From Kiritimatiellia bacterium (GTDB taxonomy: Bacteria > Verrucomicrobiota > Kiritimatiellia > RFP12 > UBA1067): DNA of 15,772 bases. The notes beneath the pieces are model-generated. The model searched no databases. It was not told the origin of the DNA and saw nothing but the letters and a program-made list of their open reading frames with translations. Positions 1 through 6,438 of this stretch are shown here, one piece after another; position 1 is the stretch's first letter; every line of letters begins with the position of its first letter. The stretch covers positions 1-15,772 of the forward strand of contig JAGBZQ010000102.1 in the NCBI GenBank assembly GCA_017628165.1, written 5' to 3'. The translations under genes and the position numbers were made by a program.

Positions 1-13
1 ATGAAAAGGGGGG

Positions 14-42
14 TTGACGGAACGGAAAGAATTTGAGATAAT
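14..42 (+). promoter_or_regulatory. Sigma-70 type promoter for the tRNA-Leu/tRNA-Glu transcript
   Basis: TTGACG at 14-19 and GATAAT at 37-42 are separated by exactly 17 bases, each matching the housekeeping consensus at five of six positions. TGA at 34-36 directly precedes the -10 and forms an extended -10 (TGn) element. Transcription would start near 49, about six bases before tRNA-Leu, a normal short leader for a tRNA operon. No terminator is visible after the second tRNA, so the same promoter could also drive the following protein genes. Confidence 0.8.
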
Positions 43-54
43 ATGTCTCATGTA

Positions 55-139
55 GCACCCGTGGTGAAATTGGCATACACGCCAGATTCAGGTTCTGGTG
101 CCGCAAGGTGTGTGGGTTCAAATCCCACCGGGTGCACCA
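55..139 (+). tRNA. tRNA-Leu (anticodon CAG)
   Basis: The 85-base sequence folds as a class II (long variable arm) tRNA. The acceptor stem pairs GCACCCG with CGGGTGC, followed by discriminator A and an encoded CCA. The anticodon stem pairs CCAGA with TCTGG around loop TTCAGGT, giving anticodon CAG, which reads CUG leucine codons. The variable arm is a four-pair stem capped by GCAA, and the T arm is GTGGG-TTCAAAT-CCCAC. It is the first gene after the promoter at 14-42 and lies seven bases before tRNA-Glu, so the two are probably cut from one precursor. CUG looks uncommon beside CUU and CUC in the neighbouring genes, so this tRNA may serve a minority codon here; that is an impression from reading, not a count. 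Confidence 0.96.
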
Positions 140-146
140 TAAAGCT

Positions 147-221
147 GGCCCCTTCGTCTATCGGCTAGGACATCTGGTTCTCATCCAGGAAAGAGGAGTT
201 CGACTCTCCTAGGGGCTGCCA
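147..221 (+). tRNA. tRNA-Glu (anticodon CTC)
   Basis: This is a 75-base tRNA with encoded CCA. The acceptor stem pairs GGCCCCT with AGGGGCT (first pair G-U), and the discriminator base is G. The anticodon loop TTCTCAT lies between TCTGG and CCAGG, giving anticodon CTC, which reads GAG glutamate codons. The T arm is GAGGA-GTTCGAC-TCTCC. Bacterial tRNA-Glu genes characteristically begin near this acceptor and D-arm sequence. The nearest in-frame ATG of the following protein gene is only seven bases past the CCA, so 3' processing of this tRNA would define the 5' end of any downstream message. Confidence 0.96.
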
Positions 222-228
222 ATTTTAC

Positions 229-2169
229 ATGCATGATACGAGTGCACTTGAGGATTGCGACTACGTGAAAAAATTCCTGAGATATTCGTATAGGGCGATG
301 AAGATTTTCTTCTTCGCGTTTTTTTTGTTTTCCGTCTCGCTTTTTTTTAGATCTCAGGAGCTTCCGTCGTTTCTTGTGGCCAAGATTGTGGAGAGAATTT
401 CTTCCGAATCGTTTTATGTAAAATGTGATGGCGCATCGTTCGGCTTTAGACATGGCATAACGCTCTCTCATGTGAGCGTACATGACCTCAAGAACGATGA
501 TCTTCTTCAGAAGCCTCTCGTTTCCGCAGATTTTATCCATCTGAATTTTTTCACGCGGACGATTCGTGTCGTAGCGCCGAGTTATCAGCGCTTGCCCATG
601 GAGTATTATTCTGAGAGCGTCGAAAACGCTGAAGATCCCTTAGGTCCAGTGCTCAAGTTTGATTTGCCGGAAGTGGACGATTTCGGGATTGTTCTTGAAT
701 CTCCGGATATACTTGGCCTTAAGCTTGATTCTGTTTCAGCGAAAGTTTGCGTAAGCGCGCGAAAGCTTCTTGTAAAAGATATTTCGGTCGATCTTCCAAG
801 CCGTGAGGGCAAGACGAATCTTCATGGAGAGTTTAGCATGGACTTCAATGCCATGAAGATTTGGGCTCAGATTTCTGGGTATGCCAAGCAATCGCAAATC
901 AGGCCGTTTCTTGAGGTTTTAGACATTCAGTGTTCGCTGCCGTATGTGGATGCCTTCACGGAGATCCCTTCTCCTGTTCCCTCTAAGCTGGAGGTGGATG
1001 CCGATCTTGTTACGGGAGATCTCGTTCTTTGGATGCATTACAGCCCCAAGATGGGCAAGTATCGCTCTGTTCCTATGGATTTCGCGGATGGTGACGTCTT
1101 CTTCTATACGCGCAAGGGAGAGGAGGATCGCCGCGTCGCTCTCAAGGTGAATCTTGCGAATGCCGTTGACAGAGAAGGGCGTGTGCTCAAGGGTTTCCTT
1201 ACGGTGGATGATTTTTCCGGCAGGTTTAGGCTTAATTACGATGTCGTCAGTTCCCTGAAGTTCGAAGATGCTCTTAAAATCTCAGAAGTTCTCGATCCTG
1301 CTGATTTTTCGTTTATCAAGTGCATGGATGCTCCGCAAATAACGCTGAAGGGCTCAAGCGGCGTTTCATCAGACGATATGGACGCCACCGATTTGGGTGG
1401 AGCACTCAGGCTTTCGCGTGGAGAATTTGCCGGGTTCGGATTTAAGAATCTCAATGGAGCGTATTCTCTTGTGCGCGATATCTTCTCCATGAAGGGGACG
1501 ATGGACGGAAAGTATGGCGGCAAGGTTGATTTTGAGACGGATGTGTTTTTAGAGGGATATGATCCGGAAAAGATGCGTTTCTCAATGAAAGGTCGATACC
1601 GCAACGGCACTCTTGCCGAGATTGCGGAGGTGTTTTCGGTTGATCTTGGCGATCGTAAGGGGAAAGTTGAGTGCGATCTTGAAATGACAGGCAAGGTGAA
1701 TGGTGAAAAGCCTGCAGCGAGTTACTGCGGCAAGGGTCGCTTTTCCGTTTGTGAAGGGCGCATTGCGCGAATGAAGCTTTTTTCCGGCCTTACAGAATTT
1801 TTGGCGGATAAAGTGCCTGGGGTTTCCTTTGTTGTGGATCAGACGCAGGCTTCGGCAGATTTCTCGATCAAAAACGGTGTTCTTTCTTCTGAAAATATTT
1901 ATATTGAAGGCGGGCTGATTTCAATAAAGGCGTGGGGTACGTATGATATATGTGCGGATAATCTTGATCTGACGGCGCGCGTTCAGGTGCTAAAGGAGGA
2001 AAATCTGATGTCAAAGATAATCCATCCAATAACTTATCCGGTTTCTAAACTTCTACTGGAATTTAAGGCCACAGGCTCAGTCAACGAACCGAAATGGGAT
2101 AATATCACGCTTTTAGACAGAACAGGTCATGGCCTTAAAGAAATGGGAGAAAGGATTTTGTCATTATGA
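229..2169 (+). CDS. AsmA-like inner-membrane-anchored envelope protein
   Basis: This 646-residue protein has a positively charged N-terminus, one hydrophobic segment at about residues 25-41, and then a long extracytoplasmic part rich in alternating beta-strand patterns. Residues from about 495 to the end (FSVCEGRIARMKLFSGLTEF through GSVNEPKWDNITL) resemble the AsmA-type C-terminal domain, in which a substrate-like layer ends with a 'G.i..p.w' strand. AsmA/TamB-family proteins are thought to form hydrophobic grooves that carry phospholipid or assist outer-membrane assembly; the exact role here is unknown. The start is uncertain. ATG 229 has no Shine-Dalgarno and follows the tRNA by seven bases. 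GTG 265 (residue 13, before KKFLRYSYRA) has GAGG at 250-253 and gives a typical signal anchor, so I favour it. ATG 298 is also possible. The gene overlaps rsmA by four bases. Confidence 0.8.
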   Translation: MHDTSALEDCDYVKKFLRYSYRAMKIFFFAFFLFSVSLFFRSQELPSFLVAKIVERISSESFYVKCDGASFGFRHGITLSHVSVHDLKNDDLLQKPLVSADFIHLNFFTRTIRVVAPSYQRLPMEYYSESVENAEDPLGPVLKFDLPEVDDFGIVLESPDILGLKLDSVSAKVCVSARKLLVKDISVDLPSREGKTNLHGEFSMDFNAMKIWAQISGYAKQSQIRPFLEVLDIQCSLPYVDAFTEIPSPVPSKLEVDADLVTGDLVLWMHYSPKMGKYRSVPMDFADGDVFFYTRKGEEDRRVALKVNLANAVDREGRVLKGFLTVDDFSGRFRLNYDVVSSLKFEDALKISEVLDPADFSFIKCMDAPQITLKGSSGVSSDDMDATDLGGALRLSRGEFAGFGFKNLNGAYSLVRDIFSMKGTMDGKYGGKVDFETDVFLEGYDPEKMRFSMKGRYRNGTLAEIAEVFSVDLGDRKGKVECDLEMTGKVNGEKPAASYCGKGRFSVCEGRIARMKLFSGLTEFLADKVPGVSFVVDQTQASADFSIKNGVLSSENIYIEGGLISIKAWGTYDICADNLDLTARVQVLKEENLMSKIIHPITYPVSKLLLEFKATGSVNEPKWDNITLLDRTGHGLKEMGERILSL

Positions 2170-2981
2170 ATTTAACAAGTCCGAGTCAGGTAAAGGCATG
2201 GTGCATCGAGCACGGCTTTCATCCCAACAAGGTTTTGGGGCAGAACTTTCTTATAGATCGCAACGCTCTTTTGAGCATTGTGGACGCTGGGCTTGAGTTC
2301 CTTTCGGTTCCGCCCGCCCAATCGCGCATTCTTGAGGTGGGGCCGGGGCTCGGCGTCCTTACGGAAGAGATGCTCTCTCGCGGAGCGTCGGTTACGGCGG
2401 TTGAAAAGGATCCCGTTCTCGCCTCCCGCCTCAAGGAGGCGCTTGGTTCGCCGGAAACGCTTGAGGTCGTCTCTGGCGATGCCTTGAAGTTTATAGCCGC
2501 AGGCGGCGCAGATGTTGGCTATGACGCGATGATTTCCAACCTTCCTTATCAGGCCGGGACCCGCATTCTTTTGGATCTTGTGATTGCGCGCAAGATTCCT
2601 TCCATGACGGTTCTCGTGCAGACGGAGGTGGCAGAGCGCCTTGCCGCCAAGGAAGGCTCAAAGGTTCGCTCGCTCTCTGGTGTGTGGGCGCAGCTCGATT
2701 ATGACGTCAAGGTTTTGCGCAAGCTTCCGCCGAACTGCTTCTGGCCCCGGCCTCAGATTTGCTCAAGCGTCGTAAGGCTTGTCCGCCACGACAGGAATGC
2801 TTCTATGACGGCCGAAGAGCGTAAGCTTTTTCATTCTCTGACCAAGCGCGCTTTCGAGCATCGCCGCAAACAACTTGGCAGCATATTCAAAGATTTGATA
2901 CAATCTACGGCAAGAGCGGAATCGCTCTCCAATGAAGATTGGATAACTTTAGTGAAAGGATTGATAAATGAAGACGCCTGA
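2166..2981 (+). CDS. rsmA: 16S rRNA (adenine1518/1519-N6)-dimethyltransferase RsmA (KsgA)
   Basis: RsmA dimethylates two adjacent adenines in helix 45 of 16S rRNA, using S-adenosylmethionine, late in small-subunit assembly. The 271 residues match the usual length. The family signature GQNFL is at 25-29, the SAM-binding loop EVGPGLG at 57-63, the acidic ribose-contact residue lies in AVEKD, and the catalytic motif NLPY is at 125-128. The C-terminal FWPRPQICSSVV segment is also typical. The start ATG overlaps the previous stop (ATGA), with AAGGA at 2151-2155 as ribosome binding site. The 3' end overlaps the hexokinase gene by 14 bases and contains a candidate promoter for it. Confidence 0.96.
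   Translation: MNLTSPSQVKAWCIEHGFHPNKVLGQNFLIDRNALLSIVDAGLEFLSVPPAQSRILEVGPGLGVLTEEMLSRGASVTAVEKDPVLASRLKEALGSPETLEVVSGDALKFIAAGGADVGYDAMISNLPYQAGTRILLDLVIARKIPSMTVLVQTEVAERLAAKEGSKVRSLSGVWAQLDYDVKVLRKLPPNCFWPRPQICSSVVRLVRHDRNASMTAEERKLFHSLTKRAFEHRRKQLGSIFKDLIQSTARAESLSNEDWITLVKGLINEDA
2875..2904 (+). promoter_or_regulatory. Candidate internal promoter for hexokinase, inside rsmA
   Basis: TTGGCA at 2875-2880 (five of six consensus bases) and TACAAT at 2899-2904 (five of six) are 18 bases apart, with TGA at 2896-2898 forming an extended -10. The predicted start near 2911 would leave a leader of roughly 57 bases before the hexokinase ATG. The region also encodes RsmA residues, so the match could be coincidence. 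Use as a promoter is inferred from sequence only. Confidence 0.45.
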
Positions 2982-4254
2982 AGAGATTTTAAAGGACAAC
3001 GGCTTTACTTTGGCTGCCGAGATTGATAGGCAAGCCTTGCTTGGTGCGTTTCTTTCCGAAATGGAGAAGGGGCTTGGCGGCGAAGAGTCATCGCTCATGA
3101 TGATTCCCGCGTATGTTGGCGTAAACGGCAAGATTCCCGAGGGCGCCAAGGCGATCGTCCTTGACGCTGGCGGCACGAATTTCCGTGGCGGCATCGTCAC
3201 GATCCCCCCGGCCATCGAAGAGAAGTGCAATCAGCCCATGCCTGGCACGAAGGGTGAAGTTGACGTGGAGGCGTTCTATGGCGCGTTCGCCGGCGAAGTC
3301 AAGCGTCTTGAGGGGAAGGCCACGGTAGAAAAGATCGGCTGGTGCTTCTCTTATCCTGCAGAAGCCACTGCCGATCTTGATGCAAGGCTTGTGCGCTGGA
3401 CGAAGAATATCGAGGCGCCGGGAATCGTGGGGCAGTATGTCGGCAAGGAGCTGCTCGCTCGCACGGGCGCGAAGGGGATCGCTGTCGTCAACGATACCGT
3501 AGCCACGCTTCTTGCAGCTAAGGCCACAGAGGGGGACAAGACGTATTCGTCGTATATCGGCTTCATTCTCGGCACCGGTACCAATACGGCCTATGTCGAG
3601 AAGAACAAGAATATCCTCAAGATGCCTGATCTGGACCCCGACGGCTCCATGATTATCAATGCGGAGTCCGGCTCGTTCGACAAGTCGCCCGACAGCACGT
3701 TCGATAAGGCTGTAGACTCCAAGAGCGGCAACCCCGGATTCGGCAAGCTCGAAAAGAAGATAGCGGGCGCATATCTCGGCTCGCTTGGGCTTGAGATATA
3801 CAAGACCGCTGCCAAAGAGGGGCTCTTCTCCGCCAAGGCGGCCGCCTCGATTCTTGGCCTTGGGTCTCTCGAGACGATGGACTTTGATAATTTCTGCGCC
3901 TCCTGGAAGATGCCTGGGCGCGAGAATGTTCTTGACGCCATTTTTGCAGAGCCTGCCGACGCAGAAGTCGCAAGGCGTCTTGGTGTGCCCGTGTTTGAGC
4001 GCGCGGCGGTCCTTACCGCGGTTCAGCTCGCAGCGTTTGTCATCAAGTCTGGCGAGGGGACCGACGCATCCGCTCCTGTGGCGATCAACGCCGACGGCTC
4101 CACCTACTACAAGACGCGCGCTATTGCGTTCGCCGACACGGTTTGCCGCGAGCTCGATGAGATGCTCGTTAAGGCCCGCAACATCCACTACACGGTAACG
4201 CCGCGCGTCGATGACGCCCCCATGGTGGGTGCCGGTATCGCTGCCATGCTTTAA
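2968..4254 (+). CDS. Hexokinase (eukaryote-type hexokinase family, ATP-dependent)
   Basis: This enzyme phosphorylates glucose or related hexoses with ATP to the 6-phosphate in the cytosol, the entry to glycolysis. The 428-residue protein carries the eukaryote-type hexokinase blocks in order: phosphate-binding LDAGGTNFRG at 65-74; sugar-binding and catalytic VNDTVATLLA at 174-183 with Asp176 as the likely general base; GFILGTGTNTAYVE at 198-211; and INAESGSFDK near 230-239, equivalent to the INTEWGSF sugar contact of yeast enzymes, with Ser replacing Trp. Length fits a single hexokinase unit. The start ATG lies inside the end of rsmA (14-base overlap) and has AAAGGA at 2955-2960 with a seven-base spacer. 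Bacteria more often use ROK-type or glk-type kinases, so this family is informative about the lineage. Hexose specificity cannot be read from the sequence. Confidence 0.9.
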   Translation: MKTPEEILKDNGFTLAAEIDRQALLGAFLSEMEKGLGGEESSLMMIPAYVGVNGKIPEGAKAIVLDAGGTNFRGGIVTIPPAIEEKCNQPMPGTKGEVDVEAFYGAFAGEVKRLEGKATVEKIGWCFSYPAEATADLDARLVRWTKNIEAPGIVGQYVGKELLARTGAKGIAVVNDTVATLLAAKATEGDKTYSSYIGFILGTGTNTAYVEKNKNILKMPDLDPDGSMIINAESGSFDKSPDSTFDKAVDSKSGNPGFGKLEKKIAGAYLGSLGLEIYKTAAKEGLFSAKAAASILGLGSLETMDFDNFCASWKMPGRENVLDAIFAEPADAEVARRLGVPVFERAAVLTAVQLAAFVIKSGEGTDASAPVAINADGSTYYKTRAIAFADTVCRELDEMLVKARNIHYTVTPRVDDAPMVGAGIAAML

Positions 4255-4268
4255 GAGCCGGAGTTTGA

Positions 4269-5153
4269 ATGAAGAATCTTTTCTTTATCACTGCTCTTTT
4301 TTGCGCGTTCGCTGCACTTGCTGTTGAAGTAGACGGCATTGCGGCGAACGTAGGCGCCTCTTCCATTCTCAAAAGCGATGTTTATGATGAGATGCGCAAG
4401 CGCGGCGTCACAGATGAATCTCGGTTCGGTGAGTTTCGTAATGCGCTCATTGAGCGCGAGCTCATTCTCAAGGCTGCGGCGGCTGCAAAGATGACGATGC
4501 AGGACTGGGTGGTTGAGGATCGTATCCGCATGATTGTGGAGGATTCCTTCGGCGGTGACAGGGCGGCTTTTGATCAGATGCTGACATCGCGCCGCATATC
4601 CGAGGCCGATTGGAAAAAGCGCGTCAAGGACGATATGATTGTCAATGCCATGCGCTGGACAATCGTGGATAAGAATGTCATGGCTTCTCCCGCCATGATG
4701 AAAGCTGAATATGAGAAGCATCCTGAGCGTTATCGCCGCGGCAATCGCGTGAGCATTTCGGTTATTTTGCTTTCCCCTGAAAATGCCGGTAAGAAAGCCG
4801 AGGTGACCGAGCAGCTCAAGAGCAGAGATTTTTCCGATGTTGCCAAGGAGTTTTCTTCCGGCAAGCGCGCCAAGGATGGCGGCGTATGGAAGGATATCGA
4901 TCCCGCGGAGCATTTCAGTTCGCCAGTCTGTGAGGAGATTGCGCGCACGCCGAAAGGCACGATTTCCAAGTGGGTGGATCTCGGTGGTTGGTGTTTTCTT
5001 CTCCGGAAGGACGCCGAGAGTTCTTCTGAGGTCCGTTCGTTCGCCGATGCTTACGCTGACATTGAGTTTAACGTCAAGGAAGCGGAGATGAAGCGTCTTT
5101 ACGACGAATGGATGGAGCGCCTTAAAGCTGAAACATACATCAAGATACATTGA
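4269..5153 (+). CDS. SurA/PpiC-like periplasmic chaperone (parvulin-type domain, probably inactive isomerase)
   Basis: The 294-residue protein begins with a clear signal peptide (MKNLFFITALFCAFAALA, likely cleaved after residue 18). A helical SurA-N-like region follows, opening with VDGIAANVGASSILKSDV, the usual start of SurA chaperones. A single parvulin-like domain occupies about 161-249 (DFSDVAKEFSSG, then DGGVW, ISKWVDLGGWCFLL), and a final helix returns to the chaperone part. SurA binds unfolded outer-membrane proteins in the periplasm. The histidines normally present in the first (RHIL) and last (GYHI) strands of parvulins are absent (RVSISVILL and GGWCFLL), so the domain probably binds clients rather than isomerising proline bonds. 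E. coli SurA has two parvulin domains; this has one. GGAG at 4260-4263 sets the start. It lies 14 bases after the hexokinase gene. Confidence 0.82.
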   Translation: MKNLFFITALFCAFAALAVEVDGIAANVGASSILKSDVYDEMRKRGVTDESRFGEFRNALIERELILKAAAAAKMTMQDWVVEDRIRMIVEDSFGGDRAAFDQMLTSRRISEADWKKRVKDDMIVNAMRWTIVDKNVMASPAMMKAEYEKHPERYRRGNRVSISVILLSPENAGKKAEVTEQLKSRDFSDVAKEFSSGKRAKDGGVWKDIDPAEHFSSPVCEEIARTPKGTISKWVDLGGWCFLLRKDAESSSEVRSFADAYADIEFNVKEAEMKRLYDEWMERLKAETYIKIH

Positions 5154-5166
5154 GATTTATATTACG

Positions 5167-6438
5167 ATGAGAACATTGCCGTTTGACAAAGAAAAGCTTG
5201 AAGAGATTGCCGCGAAGTGGCCTACGCCGTTTCATGTTTACGATGCGGCCGCGATACGCAAAAATGCTCGGCGTCTGAAGAAGGCGTTCGCATGGAACGA
5301 AGGCTTTCGCGAGTATTTCGCCGTCAAGGCGGCTCCGAACCCTCATTTGATGAAGCTTCTCAAGGAGTTTTCTTTCGGTTCCGACTGTTCGTCCATGGCG
5401 GAGCTTGAGCTTGCCGAGCGAGTTGGGAATACGGGAGAGGATATTATGTTCACCTCCAACGACACTCCTGCCGAGGAGTTTCAGAGAGCGTGGGAGCTTG
5501 GCGCAATCATCAATTTTGACGACATTACCCACTGGAATTATTTCCGCGCGGCGATTTCGGGAATGGGTGATACGGCGGACAGGCTCGGCGAGCGCGTCTT
5601 TTGCTGCCGCTATAATCCTGGCCCTTTGAAGGGCGGAAATTCGATCATCGGCAAGCCGGAGGAGGCCAAGTACGGTTTTACGCGCGAGCAGCTCTTTGAG
5701 GCTTACGCCACGATGAAGGAGGCCGGCGTCAAGCGTTTCGGGCTGCATACGATGGTTGCGTCCAACGAGCTTAATCACGAATACATCATCGATACGGCCA
5801 AGATGCTCTTTGCGCTCGCTCAGGAGATCCGTGAAAAGACGGGCGTGAGCGTGGAGTTCGTTAATATCGGCGGCGGAATCGGCATTCCTTACAAGCCTAC
5901 GGACAAGGCGATGGATATCGAGGCCGTGGGCGAGGGCATCCGTGCGGCGTACGAAGAGCAGATCAAGGCGGCGGGATTTGGTCCTGTTAAGCTCTACATG
6001 GAGTGCGGCCGTTCGATCACCGGCCCTTATGGCTATCTTGTCTCTCGCGTTAGGCATCTCAAGAATACATATCGTCTTTACGCAGGGCTTGACGCATGCA
6101 TGTCCAATCTTATGCGTCCTGCGCTTTACGGCGCATATCACGAGATTGTGGTCCCCGGCAAGGAATCTTCTGGGGAGACGAGCGTTTATGATGTCACTGG
6201 CTCTCTTTGCGAGAACAATGACAAGTTTGCCGTTCAGCGCGTACTTCCCGTCCTTGAGCGCGGAGATCTTGTGGTGATCTGCGATGCAGGAGCGCACGGT
6301 CACGCGATGGGTTTTCAGTACAACGGCAAGCTTCGCAGCGCAGAGCTGCTTCTTGAGGAGGATGGCTCCGTCAGGGAGATTCGCCGCGCCGAGACGCTCG
6401 ACGATTATTTTGCAACGCTTGATTTCTCAACGCTGTGA
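5167..6438 (+). CDS. lysA: Diaminopimelate decarboxylase-type PLP enzyme (LysA family)
   Basis: This is a fold-type III, pyridoxal-phosphate-dependent decarboxylase of 423 residues. In LysA the reaction is meso-diaminopimelate to L-lysine plus CO2, the last step of lysine synthesis. Lys54 in EYFAVKAAPN is the expected Schiff-base lysine. GSDCSSMAELELA, GGGIG at 235-239 (phosphate binding), ECGRSI at 279-284 and CENND at 348-352 follow in family order. Several diagnostic positions differ from the textbook enzyme: HTMVASN at 194-200 replaces the HIGS segment, CENND replaces CESGD, and DAGAH at 373-377 replaces DAGAY. I believe this is a recognised LysA subgroup, but another amino-acid or carboxynorspermidine-type substrate is possible. 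No Shine-Dalgarno is obvious; the start follows the previous stop by 13 bases, and the stop overlaps the next GTG start. Confidence 0.8.
   Translation: MRTLPFDKEKLEEIAAKWPTPFHVYDAAAIRKNARRLKKAFAWNEGFREYFAVKAAPNPHLMKLLKEFSFGSDCSSMAELELAERVGNTGEDIMFTSNDTPAEEFQRAWELGAIINFDDITHWNYFRAAISGMGDTADRLGERVFCCRYNPGPLKGGNSIIGKPEEAKYGFTREQLFEAYATMKEAGVKRFGLHTMVASNELNHEYIIDTAKMLFALAQEIREKTGVSVEFVNIGGGIGIPYKPTDKAMDIEAVGEGIRAAYEEQIKAAGFGPVKLYMECGRSITGPYGYLVSRVRHLKNTYRLYAGLDACMSNLMRPALYGAYHEIVVPGKESSGETSVYDVTGSLCENNDKFAVQRVLPVLERGDLVVICDAGAHGHAMGFQYNGKLRSAELLLEEDGSVREIRRAETLDDYFATLDFSTL

Noticed and set aside
181..540. Minus-strand frame of 119 codons running over tRNA-Glu
   Set aside because: It overlaps a tRNA and the N-terminal coding part of the AsmA-like gene and resembles no known protein.
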